From Pseudarthrobacter polychromogenes (GTDB lineage: Bacteria; Actinomycetota; Actinomycetes; Actinomycetales; Micrococcaceae): a DNA stretch of 64,000 bases. Shown here in pieces: positions 9,118 through 18,606 of the stretch. The stretch lies in assembly GCF_014644495.1 (NCBI RefSeq), contig NZ_BMKU01000001.1:124001-188000 (forward strand). The letters run 5' to 3'. A program made the translations under genes and the position numbers. Within the stretch, counting starts at the first letter, position 1. Every line of letters starts with the position of its first letter. The notes under the pieces were generated by a model that was given only the letters and a program-made list of their open reading frames with translations, had not been told where the DNA came from and made no database searches.

Positions 9118-10076
9118 TATGCGCTCCAGTTCAGGATGAGTTTTCCGGATTCGGGATCGTCCAAACGGGAATTGAATCCGGCGTAGGGGTTCCCGGCGAT
9201 GCTGATACCGCCGCCGCCGACGAGGGCCGCGGCGAAGCTGATGGGAAGGTCGGTCCACCCGCCGCCGTAACGCGCCGGGACGGTGAAGTCGTGCGGGCCT
9301 GCCACGCGGTTGACGTCGCCGCCGGGGCGGGCGCCGCTGGTGTGGGCGTAGATGTGGATCACTGCTGGGTCGTTGTAGTTGCCGGCGGAGATCCTGGCTG
9401 GGAGGCGCAGGCGGATCCGGGTGATGGTTTTGCCCTGCAGCTCCGGCCGTGGCGCGCCGTAGAACCATGCCCCGGTCACAGTGTTGCCCGCCCACGTGCC
9501 GGTGTAGACGTCCTCGCCACCGTTGCGGCTCGTGGCGTAGGACCCCCACCCGCCGGGCCCCCACCAGGTGTCTGAGGCTGAGGCGATTAGCGGGGTTTCA
9601 CCCGACGCCACCACGGGAGGCGGTGGTGGTGGCGGGGCTTCCGGTGGTTTAGCCACGGTCTGGATCTTCCCGATGACCGTGGGGGTGGCCGCGTCCCACG
9701 TAATGTAGACCGGGTCCCCGAGGTCGTAGGAGCCGATGGCCCTGTCCGTGGTGTAGGAGATGCCGTCAGCGCCCGTGAAGACCACACGGTTCGACGGGCC
9801 GGCCGGGAGGAAGTCCGTTACCGTGCCCGTGGAGGGGCGGGGCTGGTCGGTGTAGCCGCCCATGACCCAGGCGCTGTACTGCCCGCGGCCCTCGTTGGTG
9901 ATGTCTACCAGCAGGTTGCCGCCCTGGACCGGCTGGATCGGGTCCAACCAGCGGCAGCCCACAAGCTTCCCGCCGATGTTCACCGCCCACGTCGCACCGT
10001 CCCAATAGGCGGTCCCGTACGTGCGCCGGGTGCTACCTTCCGGGATGGCCTCAAGCGTGTGTTTGAAACCATCCAC
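9117..10076 (-). CDS. Minor tail protein with Pro-rich linker
   Basis: 319 residues in two parts: an N-terminal beta domain (about 1-135) with an OB-like look, a poly-Pro linker (about 145-160, APPPPPPPVV), and a C-terminal domain (about 165-319) that resembles a carbohydrate-binding jelly roll (IRLRLPARIS...). Likely part of the distal tail or receptor-binding apparatus, between the hub-like protein upstream and the fibre genes downstream. Confidence 0.7.
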   Translation of the reverse strand: MDGFKHTLEAIPEGSTRRTYGTAYWDGATWAVNIGGKLVGCRWLDPIQPVQGGNLLVDITNEGRGQYSAWVMGGYTDQPRPSTGTVTDFLPAGPSNRVVFTGADGISYTTDRAIGSYDLGDPVYITWDAATPTVIGKIQTVAKPPEAPPPPPPPVVASGETPLIASASDTWWGPGGWGSYATSRNGGEDVYTGTWAGNTVTGAWFYGAPRPELQGKTITRIRLRLPARISAGNYNDPAVIHIYAHTSGARPGGDVNRVAGPHDFTVPARYGGGWTDLPISFAAALVGGGGISIAGNPYAGFNSRLDDPESGKLILNWSA

Positions 10077-10084
10077 GGGGCCTC

Positions 10085-11383
10085 CTAGGGCAAGTCGTTC
10101 CAGATGATGTCCGGGAGGGCGCCCCAGGTCGCGGGCATCCTGTCCCAGGTGAGTTCAGGCAGGCCCGCCGTGATGTGGTCGGCCCATTCGGTGCGTGACA
10201 GCGCGGCGATGACGTCGGTGTAAGAGCAGGAGACGGTCAGCGTGGTGGGGCCGGGGACGTTGGTCCCTGACCTGCGGATCCCGGTGATGGTCCCCAGGAG
10301 GTAGGCGACGTGCCCCACTGCGAGGGGGTAGCCGACCTCGATGCGGTCCCCGGCCTGCAGCTCAGGCCGGGGGGACACGTCAACCGACAGTTCAATGGCG
10401 AGTGATTCGAGGAACTCGTCGCGCATCTGTTCGCCGTAGGCGACTGCCTGCTCGTAGGTGGTGATCATTTCGGAGGTGTAGAAAGTGTGGGCTTTGCCGT
10501 GGTCACCGCCGAAACGCAGCGGACCGGCCTCGATGTACACAACAGCGCGGACTGGTGCGTCCGTGGCCGCGTCTTTGCCTTCCACCACCCAGGCGTTCTT
10601 CAGCCCGTCAATGGATTGCTTCCGCTTGACGTTGACCATGCACTTGCCCGGTTCTACCCGCCACACCGGCGGTCCGTTGCGGGGGTAGACGTGGCACTCC
10701 CCGTCCCCGCCCATCCGGTACCGCGCCCCTACCCGCGCCAGGAGGTCCTGGCCCGCCTCGAGGCGTTCGCGGTCAAAGACTAGGAGCCGGGACACCGGCA
10801 GGTCTTCCACACCCTCATCCACGACCACGGGAAAGTGTTCTTGTGTGAGGCGTCGGAACTCGGACAGCGTCGTAGCCTGTGGCCCCGGCGACTCCGGACC
10901 TTCAAGTTTGTCGATGTCAGCGTTGAACGTGAGGTCCACCGCTTCGAGCTTCACCACCGCTTTCACGATGGGCCGGAACCGTTTGTGCGGCCCAAGGACC
11001 CCGTCCGGCTGCGCGTACCCGTACTCGTCAATGGGCCGCCAGTCGATGACCTCGTCCGGGGTGTTGTCCGCGATCCGGAACCGGCCGAAGTTCACCGCCC
11101 CGGCGCCGCCCACCCGGTAGATGAATTGCAGCTGCGTGCCACCGACACCGAGAGCGTCATCAAACCGCCACGCACCAAGTTTCCCTTCCGGGTCCGCGAC
11201 GGTCAGGGACACCTGCTGGCCGATCTTGACGTTGTCGCCGGCGCTGTCCTGCCCGCCCCAGTCAATGACATCCAAGGGTTCGGGCAGGACCAGCGACCCG
11301 CCGCGCCACGCCCACACGGTGAGTGTGTCTGCCGGGCGGGAACCTTCAAGGGCCCGGTCAGTGGCTTCATCGATAGGACGCAA
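10085..11383 (-). CDS. Minor tail protein, hub-like
   Basis: 432 residues. The N-terminus has a beta-rich pattern (TLTVWAWRGGSLVLPEPLDV...VSLTVADPEGKL) typical of distal tail/hub proteins that follow the tape measure and Dit genes. A conserved DRERLEAGQDLLARVGARY segment lies in the middle. It is encoded between the Dit-like protein and the Pro-rich minor tail protein. No enzymatic residues recognised. Confidence 0.75.
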   Translation of the reverse strand: MRPIDEATDRALEGSRPADTLTVWAWRGGSLVLPEPLDVIDWGGQDSAGDNVKIGQQVSLTVADPEGKLGAWRFDDALGVGGTQLQFIYRVGGAGAVNFGRFRIADNTPDEVIDWRPIDEYGYAQPDGVLGPHKRFRPIVKAVVKLEAVDLTFNADIDKLEGPESPGPQATTLSEFRRLTQEHFPVVVDEGVEDLPVSRLLVFDRERLEAGQDLLARVGARYRMGGDGECHVYPRNGPPVWRVEPGKCMVNVKRKQSIDGLKNAWVVEGKDAATDAPVRAVVYIEAGPLRFGGDHGKAHTFYTSEMITTYEQAVAYGEQMRDEFLESLAIELSVDVSPRPELQAGDRIEVGYPLAVGHVAYLLGTITGIRRSGTNVPGPTTLTVSCSYTDVIAALSRTEWADHITAGLPELTWDRMPATWGALPDIIWNDLP

Positions 11384-11386
11384 CGG

Positions 11387-12226
11387 TCAGCCTCCGATCG
11401 GGTTCTTCAGGTCATCCAGGTAGGTTTTGCCCGCCATCAGGTCCTGCTTCTGCTGGTAGGTGGACATCAGGATGTTCACGTCGCCGTAGCTGAACGTTGC
11501 AGTGAGGACCCTGATCGCAGGGGCCTCCACGACGTCGGACACAAGGTCCCACCACGTGAGTTTGCCGCCCATCATGACGTTCACCGGGGTCTGCCGTGCC
11601 TTCGCGTTCGCGAGGTGCATGGTCCCTTCCAACTCCAGCCCACCCCATTCCGGGAGGGGCCGGAACACGAGCTGCGCCGTGGACCTCAGGAGCTTCTTCA
11701 GTTGGGCGTTCTGCTCTGCTGAGCGGGTGCCGATGGACGTGTCCAGGCCCATCTCCGCCATCCGCTCGCCGAACAGGGCCATGGGCTTGGCCGAGCCCAT
11801 GATCTTGAAGATGGACACGTCGGCGTTGTATTCCATCGACTGCAACGCTTGGGCACGGAGGTAAATGTCGCCGTCGTGCTTGCGCTGCCCCACCACGGGG
11901 ACCGAGCTCTGGGGGACCATCGCGTCGCTAATCCACCCCGTGGTCGATGGGAGGAACACCGGCGCGGAGGTGGTTCGGGAGGTGCCCAGCGGCCCGCTGA
12001 GCACCTCCACCTCGTATCGGACGTCCCTGCCCAGTGGGCAGTAGAAGTCCGTGACGTATGTGGCGTCGTTCATCGTGACCCGCCTGTATCCGGACACCGG
12101 TGCGCGGGCCCCGTCCGCGATCCGCCAGAGGGTGATGAGGGAATTTCCCACACCCAAGCCCGTGATCGTGATGCCGGCACGGTCGCAGGGTGCGCCCATC
12201 AGCGCTTCAACTGTCACAGCGACCAC
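11387..12226 (-). CDS. Distal-tail-like minor tail protein
   Basis: 279 residues, immediately downstream of the tape measure (3-base gap), the usual place for the distal tail (Dit) protein. The first half is an immunoglobulin-like beta domain; the second contains TWWDLVSDVVEAPAIRVLTA. Function by synteny. Confidence 0.7.
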   Translation of the reverse strand: MVAVTVEALMGAPCDRAGITITGLGVGNSLITLWRIADGARAPVSGYRRVTMNDATYVTDFYCPLGRDVRYEVEVLSGPLGTSRTTSAPVFLPSTTGWISDAMVPQSSVPVVGQRKHDGDIYLRAQALQSMEYNADVSIFKIMGSAKPMALFGERMAEMGLDTSIGTRSAEQNAQLKKLLRSTAQLVFRPLPEWGGLELEGTMHLANAKARQTPVNVMMGGKLTWWDLVSDVVEAPAIRVLTATFSYGDVNILMSTYQQKQDLMAGKTYLDDLKNPIGG

Positions 12227-12229
12227 TGG

Positions 12230-14093
12230 TCACCCCTTCCTAATGAAACGCGACTGGCCGTCCGCCGTGGCAATAGCCCCCGCAGCTTCCTGCCGGGCGA
12301 CACCACGGAAGGTTGCCCACGTGGCGTCGGCGTTGAGTTCAAGCCGGCCAACGAGTTCCAGCGGACCACCCTGCCCGCCCCCTGCAGAAACGGCCGTTTG
12401 GCTGTACCCGCTGAAGGACTGGACCTGCCCATACCCGCCAGCCATGGACTTCGACGGCGCGGAGTACTGGCCCGCGAATACGTCGTCCAAGTTCAGGCCG
12501 TCATTGACTGCCCGCAGCCAGTGATCATTCCGCTTGGATTGCGGCTCGTTGATAATCCACTCGCCGGAACGGATGTTGTAGGGAGATCCGTTCTGCGTTA
12601 CTGCCCGGATGTTGTCCACATAAGGGTTGCGAGGCGGGACCCCTGGGACCTTTCCGCCGCCGGCGAACCCGACCAACCCGCCCATGTACCGATCGGAACC
12701 GTACAGGCCGCCGCCTTCAGGCTCCCCGCCGTCAGCCAGCCGCACGCGCTGCTCATAGTTGATGCGGTGCGTCTCTTCGCGGATCGCAATCAGGACATCC
12801 TTACGCGAGGGGATTCCTTCGACGGCGCCCTTGACGTTCTGCGCCTTGGCCATGGTGTCGGCGTAGTTCTGGATCGCCGTCTCGATAGGCACGTTCTTCG
12901 GGATCGACAGGGCCGACCTTGCCAGGTCGTCTGCTTTCTCCTCGGACGCACCGAAGGCCCGGGCCGTGTCGTACAGGGACTTGTAGGTATTGCCGAGCTT
13001 GACGCCCAGCTCGTCCTGCGTCGCCCCGTTGTTCGCCATCGCCTGGGTGGTGGCGATCGCTTTCTGTGCGACATCCCCAAAAACGGCGCTTGCACCCCGC
13101 CCGGCCGCCGACGTTAGATCGAAGGAGCCGGTAGCGGCATCGAGCACCGCGTTCCCGGCGGACTGTGAGGCGTTGACCTCGTCGATCTTGACCTTCAGCC
13201 CATCCAGAGCCTCCTGGTAAGCCGACTCGGCGTCACGCGCCGAGAGGGTGGCAAGGCCCGTCTGGAACATGATGTCCAGCAGCTTGGAGAGCGACACGAC
13301 TGTACCGTCCGCTGCGAGGCCCATGTCCTCGAGCTTCTTGGCAGCCTCTTCCGAGACCTGTGCCTGGTAGGCCTCGGCAGCAGCAGCACCCTCTGTCGTG
13401 GACTGGATCTCCTGCATACGCGGAGGGATCTTGCCCAGCGCCAGTTGGTGCAGTTCCTCACTCGTCAGCTTCAGCCCAAGGGCCGTGCCCTGCCGCTTTA
13501 GCTCCTCGGTGTACTGCGGCATCAGCTTCAGCATCTGCTCTGTCGACAGGCCAGTTTTGCCCTGCGCCTCGGCGGACTTGTTCGCTTCATCCGTGAGGAT
13601 CTTGAACGACTCGCCCGCCTTCTGCGCTCCGCCGTTCTGCACCAAGGACACAAGGGTGTTGTCAAGGCCTTTGACGCTGTCCCGGAACTGCTGCGTCCTA
13701 GAGGTGCCGCCAACCATGTCGCCGGCCCAGTTGTTCAGATTGTCGTACCAGTTGAACTCGTTCACCCGGACCAGCGCGTCACCAACGCCGTTGATCTGAG
13801 TGCCGAGCCCGCCTGTGTTCCGCACGACATCGTCAAGGTCTGAGGTCGACATTTTCAGAGTGAGGAACGCCTGAGCATAGTCCTCAACGCTCTTTCTGTC
13901 CCCCTCCCAGATCTTGGAGATCGCTCCGGCAACCTGCAGCGCAACAAGCCCACCAGCTGCTATGGTCGCGGCCTTACCGACCTTGCCGAGCCCGCCCGCG
14001 AGCTTGGGTGAGGACTCCGCGAGTTCATCGAAGGCCCGCTTCGTCTCAAGGACCTTCGGGAACGTAGTCAGGAAGGCGCCGCCAACCAGGGCG
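12230..14093 (-). pseudogene. Tape measure protein, C-terminal part (frameshifted)
   Basis: This frame stays open up to about 14190 but has no start codon before ATG 13852. Between 14093 and 13852 it reads a plausible tape-measure continuation (LVGGAFLTTFPKVLETKRAF, then AGGLVALQVAGAISKIWEGD). The rest is alanine/glutamine-rich helix, typical of tape measures, and the C-terminus ends in SRFIRKG. It must continue the N-terminal part at 14068-15330 by a shift near 14091-14096. Translation from ATG 13852 alone would give a 540-residue fragment. Confidence 0.75.
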
Positions 14094-15330
14094 CGCCGCC
14101 AGCTGTGGCCGTCAGGCCTAGCCCCGTCTGCAGTAGAGGGGCAGGAATCTGGCCGATCGAGTCCAGCAGCGCGTCCGCACTCTGGGCGAGCGAGCGGAGT
14201 ACCTCGTTCGCTCCGGACCCCGACTTGAGGAACACGGAGTCCAGGGACCCGCCTACCTTTTCAATGTCCCCGGCAAGGTTGTCCTGCTTGATTGCTGCGG
14301 TAGTGGCCGCGTATCCGGAGTCGTTGACCTTGGCGGTCCAGTCCGCGATGCCCTTAGCGCCCTGCTCGTACAGGACGTTGGCGGCGCGGACAGCGTCGGA
14401 CCCGAAAATGATCTTCATCGACGCGTTGCGCTGCTCGTCGGTCAGGCCCTTCATGGAGTTCTGGAGGACCCCGGCAAACTTGGACAAGCCAATGAACTTG
14501 CCCTGCTGGTCGTATGCGGAGATGCCCAGCTTGTTCATCTCCGCCGCTGCCTCTTTCGAGTTCGGCGTCAGGGCCATCAGCATGGTCTTGAAAGAGGTAC
14601 CTGCATCGGAGCCGATGAGCCCGGCTGAGGCGAACGCAGACAACCCGCCCGTGGTTTCCTCGATGGACAAACCTGTCGAGGCGGCGATCAGGCCGCCCTG
14701 CTTCAGAGCGTTCCCGAGATCTTCCACTGAGCCCTGGGCTTTGCCCGCACCGGCGGCCAGGAGGTCCGCGAGATGGGGGATCTGGTCGCCCTTGAGCTTG
14801 AACTGGACCATGGCCGTGGCAGCCAGCTCAGCGGCGTCAGCCACCTCGATGGACCCGGCAGCGGCCAGCGACAGGGAACCGGCCAGGCCGCCGCCGAGAA
14901 TGTCCTTCGTGGAGACGCCAGCCTTAGACAGCTCCGTGATGGCGTCAGCGGCTTCGCGTGCCGAGTAGGACGTATCGGCGCCGGCCTTGATCGCCGCGGC
15001 GCGCAGCTGTTCCATGTCCCCGGCGGATGCGTGCGTGGCTGCCTGGACTTCGGACATGGCTTTGTCGAAGTCCATGTAGGACTTGATGGCAAGACCAACG
15101 CCGATTCCGACAGCGGCGCCGAAGCCGAGTAGGGCCCCGCCGGACTTGGTCCAGGCTTCTTCGTGCCGGTTCGCGGACTGCACCATCTGGCCGAGTGCAC
15201 TGGTCGACTTCCCGGCCGTCTCGGTCGCGGTCTTCCCGACCTGTTCCGTGACCTTGGAGGCCTCCTGCATCTGCTTCCGGAACTCACCAATTTCGGCGCG
15301 GATCCGGACAACTACGGAGCGTTCAGCCAC
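14068..15330 (-). pseudogene. Tape measure protein, N-terminal part (frameshifted)
   Basis: About 420 residues from GTG 15330, preceded by GGAGGG with five bases spacing. The N-terminus (ERSVVVRIRAEIGEFRKQM) and the region MDFDKAMSEVQAATHASAGD are typical of TP901-type tape measures, which set tail length. The frame ends at 14068 with the out-of-frame tail APWLAAPS; the natural continuation lies in the -1 frame. A whole gene would encode about 1030 residues. A 1-bp loss or 2-bp GC gain in the tract GGCGGCGCGCCC (near 14091-14097) explains it. Confidence 0.8.
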
Positions 15331-15371
15331 GGCGACCCTCCATCTTGATTCAGTTGTGGTTTGATGCAGGG

Positions 15372-15566
15372 ATGACTGCACAGACTAAGAAGCCCGGGGA
15401 CGCTCTTATCGGATGGGGCGCGATGATCGCCATCCTTGGCGTGGTTATTTACTTCATCGCACTCGTGTCAGGAGGCGCCGGGAACCCGTTTCTGGCGTTC
15501 GCGATGGTGGTGGTCGGGATCCTGCTCGCGATCCTCGGCTACGTGAAGAAGAACGCGAACCGCTAG
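15372..15566 (+). CDS. Small two-TM membrane protein in a tail-module slot
   Basis: 64 residues from ATG 15372 (GCAGGG upstream). It has two hydrophobic helices (about 14-33 and 38-56) and basic ends. It is on the strand opposite to the entire tail operon, starts 41 bases from the divergent tape-measure start, and its TAG shares the palindrome CTAG with the stop of the convergent GT gene. Candidate lysogen-expressed moron; function unknown. Confidence 0.65.
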   Translation: MTAQTKKPGDALIGWGAMIAILGVVIYFIALVSGGAGNPFLAFAMVVVGILLAILGYVKKNANR

Positions 15567-15919
15567 TCCCAGCCCTCGACCTCCCGGAGGACGATCTTCT
15601 GGCCGGGGAACGTGGTCCGGTTCTTCTCCGCCTTCATCGCCTCGATCGGGGCGCAGCCTTCGCAGATGACCTGGTCGTCGGCCTCGTGCCGGCCGACGTT
15701 GTGGTCTCCGCGGGCGACGGAGTGGTGGAGCCCGCAGCCGGGGCACAGCCCGTCCTCGTATGCGGTGAGGGCGAGGGCCATGACCCGGTCCACGTAGCTC
15801 CACACGCCGTCGTCCTTGCGGCCCCGCATGACCGTCTGCGGGACCTTCCAGTCCCGGGCGGTGCGGGCCTCTAGGAGGATATGCCCGTTTCGTCGGTCTG
15901 CGAGGGCTTCAACGATTTT
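15563..15919 (-). CDS. Tail assembly chaperone, frameshift extension (GT part)
   Basis: This reading frame is open far upstream and overlaps the end of the G-like gene. After a -1 slip on CCCAAAA (15916-15922) the fusion continues IVEALADRRNGHILLEART and then the region starting at ATG 15829, giving a G-GT product of about 320 residues. The extension holds a zinc-ribbon-like pair (CPGC...CEGC). Such fusions help load tail tube subunits onto the tape measure. Separate translation from ATG 15829 (88 residues) cannot be excluded. Confidence 0.75.
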   Translation of the reverse strand, partial: KIVEALADRRNGHILLEARTARDWKVPQTVMRGRKDDGVWSYVDRVMALALTAYEDGLCPGCGLHHSVARGDHNVGRHEADDQVICEGCAPIEAMKAEKNRTTFPGQKIVLREVEGWD

Positions 15920-16524
15920 GGGACGGTCACCTGAGGAGCCTCTACTGATGCGCGGGAGTAGGCCCGGGATAGCAGAGCGATCTGCGAGTCGCCGACCTTG
16001 GTGTACAGCTTGCGGACCTGCTCCACTGAAAGCCGCGGCGAAACCACGGCGGCGGCGATGGTGCGGATCGACACTTCACGCTCGATGACCTTGTCCGCTG
16101 CTGCGTTGGCCATGTTCCGGGCGATGGTGTTGATCTCGTTCGGCTGCGTGATCTCCAGGCGCTTGCACTTCTCTCGCGCCTCTTTGCGGGCGGCAGCGGC
16201 GGCGGCGTCAGCCTCAGTCTTCATGTCGGACTTGGCGCTCTCCTCGATGGCGTTCTGTTCCTGGTCGTCCAGGAAAGACACGCGGAAGACCAGCTTCGAT
16301 GCGTCCAGAGCGAGGTAGAGGGCGTCGATCTTCTCCTGGAGCTTCCCACCGGTGGACTCGCCGGCGGCGCGGTCCTCTTCGGGAGTGTCGGCGGTGGCGC
16401 GCTGCTGCGCTTCGAGCTCGTCGATGTCAGCCAGCAGGTCGGGGCGGCCGTACAGGGTGACGGAGCGTTCCGTGCGCTGGATGCCGTCGAGCCAGTTGTC
16501 GAGGTTGAATTCTTCGGTGGTCAT
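15871..16524 (-). CDS. Tail assembly chaperone (G-like)
   Basis: 217 residues, acidic and helical, with an Ala-rich coiled middle (EADAAAAAARKEAREKC). It lies between the tail tube protein and the tape measure, the standard position of lambda-G-type chaperones. A slippery CCCAAAA sits 16 codons before its stop, in the phase needed for a -1 shift (C CCA AAA). AGGAG is 11 bases upstream of the start. Confidence 0.85.
   Translation of the reverse strand: MTTEEFNLDNWLDGIQRTERSVTLYGRPDLLADIDELEAQQRATADTPEEDRAAGESTGGKLQEKIDALYLALDASKLVFRVSFLDDQEQNAIEESAKSDMKTEADAAAAAARKEAREKCKRLEITQPNEINTIARNMANAAADKVIEREVSIRTIAAAVVSPRLSVEQVRKLYTKVGDSQIALLSRAYSRASVEAPQVTVPKSLKPSQTDETGISS
15916..15922 (-). promoter_or_regulatory. 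-1 ribosomal frameshift slippery site CCCAAAA
   Basis: On the minus strand the heptamer C CCA AAA lies in the zero frame of the G gene. Slipping back one base gives CCC AAA and enters the open GT frame. This matches the X XXY YYZ rule and the known gene arrangement. Confidence 0.8.
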
Positions 16525-16619
16525 AGGGTTTCAGGCTCCTAAGTTGTGGGTTGCTGCAGGCTCAAGTGGTGGAAAGGGTGGCTGGGCGGAGCCTGAATAC
16601 GCCCAGCCACCCGGCTTTG

Positions 16620-17138
16620 TTACGCGGCGGCGACTACTGCGCGCTCGTCCACGTTGTCCTGCACCGAGAAGTTCACCTTGAACTTCTCGTAACCTGCGCC
16701 GGACGGGGAGAGGACCTGCGGGGTGCCGGTCAGCACGTGGAAGACCCGGACCTCATCGGCGGCGGCGAAGGGAACCTCGTGGGCCTTCTCGCCATCGGCG
16801 ATCTGGCCGATGCGCTCCACCAGGTAGCCCTCGATGCCCTTGCCGGTGAACGTGGTCCACGCCTTGTCGTCGGCGGCGTCCTTCCAGCGGAACATGTCGA
16901 ACGCGGCCTCGTAGTTCGTGCGGCCAGGAACCGTGGAGTTCGAAGAAGCGCACGCTGCGGGGTCGTTGATCGCGTCGTCACCGGTGGAACCGAGTGCGTA
17001 GTTCGCGGCGGTCACGTTGCAGGAAAGCTCCAGCACGCCGGCGCCAGTCAGCTCCGGCAGGGTGGGGGAGTGGTAGTTCGCGAGGTCGGGAACAAAGATG
17101 AGCCGACGGTTCGCGTCGGTGAGCATTTTCTGGCCCAT
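16620..17138 (-). CDS. Major tail tube protein
   Basis: 172 residues, starting MGQKMLTDANRRLIFVPDLA. Size, beta-rich composition and position (between tail terminator region and chaperones) fit a siphovirus tail tube subunit. The motif TGKGIEGYLVERIG lies mid-protein. A ~95-base gap separates it from the chaperone gene. Confidence 0.8.
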   Translation of the reverse strand: MGQKMLTDANRRLIFVPDLANYHSPTLPELTGAGVLELSCNVTAANYALGSTGDDAINDPAACASSNSTVPGRTNYEAAFDMFRWKDAADDKAWTTFTGKGIEGYLVERIGQIADGEKAHEVPFAAADEVRVFHVLTGTPQVLSPSGAGYEKFKVNFSVQDNVDERAVVAAA

Positions 17139-17141
17139 GGC

Positions 17142-17366
17142 TTACTTGCCTGCTTTCTTGGACGGGGTGAGGGAGAGCTGCGGGAACCGGCCGTCGAGCC
17201 AAGTTTCCGGGACTGGCCGGTCGAGCTTCTTGCCCGTCTCCGTGTTGTAGACGTAGACGAACTTGCGGGGGTCGTGCTCGCGGCCCTCGACTGTTTCGGG
17301 GATGGCGGGTTCGGTGACCGTGTCCACGGGTGTGGCGGGTTCAGTCACCTGGGTGCGGGTTGCCAC
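17142..17366 (-). CDS. Small tail-region protein, unknown
   Basis: 74 residues from GTG 17366 with AAGGAGG six bases upstream. The first half is Pro/Thr/Val-rich and probably disordered; the second has KFVYVYNTETGKKLDRPVPE and a basic end. It lies 3 bases upstream of the tail tube gene. No domain recognised. Confidence 0.65.
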   Translation of the reverse strand: MATRTQVTEPATPVDTVTEPAIPETVEGREHDPRKFVYVYNTETGKKLDRPVPETWLDGRFPQLSLTPSKKAGK

Positions 17367-17377
17367 GGTGGGCCTCC

Positions 17378-17812
17378 TTAGTTGGTGGTGAGTCGCCACA
17401 TCAGTGGCATATAAAACCGGGCCGGGGTGACCTGGTTGTCTGCGATCACATCGGTACGGAAACCGTCTGGATCGGGCTTGATGAACCCGGCGCCGATGGG
17501 AAGATTCGTGAGGGCCAGCCGGACCTGGTCGGCAAGGACCCGGGAATGGCTCCCGGTGGGGCCGGTGCAGTTGGTCTGGAAGCGGAAATCGCTGATGTCC
17601 ACGTCGGTGAGCATGGTCAGGTCCCGCTCACCGGGCAGGTCAGTCGGCGCTCCTGCGAAGATCACGACGTACGGCCGGATGTACCCGCTCGCGTCCTTTG
17701 GCAGGGTGGTGGGGACGTTGGTGTCGAACACGTTCCCGGGCCAGAGGTGGGCGAGGCCTTGGATCTGGGTTTGAACCCGGGCGAAGAGGAACGCTCCACT
17801 AGGTGCCGCCAT
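17378..17812 (-). CDS. Tail terminator-like protein
   Basis: 144 residues. Pattern and position fit tail terminator/completion proteins: after the HK97-gp10-like gene and before the tail tube. Contains TNLPIGAGFIKPDPD. Start overlaps the upstream gene by 14 bases. Confidence 0.65.
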   Translation of the reverse strand: MAAPSGAFLFARVQTQIQGLAHLWPGNVFDTNVPTTLPKDASGYIRPYVVIFAGAPTDLPGERDLTMLTDVDISDFRFQTNCTGPTGSHSRVLADQVRLALTNLPIGAGFIKPDPDGFRTDVIADNQVTPARFYMPLMWRLTTN

Positions 17813-18173
17813 TGGCTGTCCTCTCCGCGAGTTGTTCCATGGCCTGGGTGAAGACCGGAGTCTGCCGGTCCAGTGCCGGGCCCATGAACGCGGCCGGCCC
17901 CTTCCGGCTTGTGCCGAATTCGACGTACACGCCGTACTCGGCGGTTGGCCCTACCTCGGCCTCAAGCACCCCGGACTGGCCGACGGTGCGGAGGTCGGAG
18001 TGGCCGATGGAGCTTTTCAGGTTTCCTGTGTCCACGGGCACGAAAGACTTCGCGTCCCTCTCGACGTCCAGAGTCGTCTTGCGGACCACTGCCTGGGCGC
18101 CGGGGCCAATGTTCGCTGCTGCCTGGGTGAACGATGTGGCGAGCTTGTTGAAGTCGGACGCGTCGATGTCCAT
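17799..18173 (-). CDS. HK97 gp10-like head-tail connector
   Basis: 124 residues. Hallmarks of the HK97-gp10/neck family are visible: FVPVDTGNLKSSIG in the middle and AEYGVYVEFGTSRKGPAAFM near residues 75-100. Members sit at the head-tail joint or close the tail. Confidence 0.8.
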   Translation of the reverse strand: MDIDASDFNKLATSFTQAAANIGPGAQAVVRKTTLDVERDAKSFVPVDTGNLKSSIGHSDLRTVGQSGVLEAEVGPTAEYGVYVEFGTSRKGPAAFMGPALDRQTPVFTQAMEQLAERTANGGT

Positions 18174-18180
18174 GGCCGCC

Positions 18181-18606
18181 TCAGTTCTGGGTGAGCGTGT
18201 CGGTGCAGACGATGTCGCGTTCCCACATCAGCGCCCCGTGCTGCACGTCAGTGGCGTTGAGGGTCCGGCCGATCAGGAGCGGGTCGGAGGATGCGGTGAC
18301 CTTGCAGAAGTCGCCGTCCTGTTCGCCTGCCCGAATCTCCGGGGCGTCCATGGGGATGGAAACTAGGTATTTGCGTTCCTGCAGGGGCTGGTCCGCGACC
18401 AGCGCGCCGGTGACGGTGTTGATCTGCTGGACGTTGGCTGTGCACTGGTGGAACGGTTCTGGCCCTGTCCAGCCATCAGGGAGCGGCCACGGTTCGGGTG
18501 CACCGCGGTGGAACCACTCCACAACGGCGGTTTGGGTGCCCGTGGCTGCGCCCCGGTGGTGTTCAGCCCAGTTCGCTGGGATCACCCGGGTGTTTGGGAG
18601 CGGCAT
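18181..18606 (-). CDS. Head-tail connector (DUF6093-like)
   Basis: 141 residues, beta-rich (RKYLVSIPMDAPEIRAGEQDGDF). The order adaptor - this gene - gp10-like fits a head-tail stopper. Family assignment to DUF6093 is from memory of actinophage proteins of this kind and is tentative. Confidence 0.65.
   Translation of the reverse strand: MPLPNTRVIPANWAEHHRGAATGTQTAVVEWFHRGAPEPWPLPDGWTGPEPFHQCTANVQQINTVTGALVADQPLQERKYLVSIPMDAPEIRAGEQDGDFCKVTASSDPLLIGRTLNATDVQHGALMWERDIVCTDTLTQN

Noticed and set aside
14068-14100. Programmed frameshift in the tape measure
   Set aside because: No X XXY YYZ heptamer at the break, and tape measures are not known to need one; indel is simpler.
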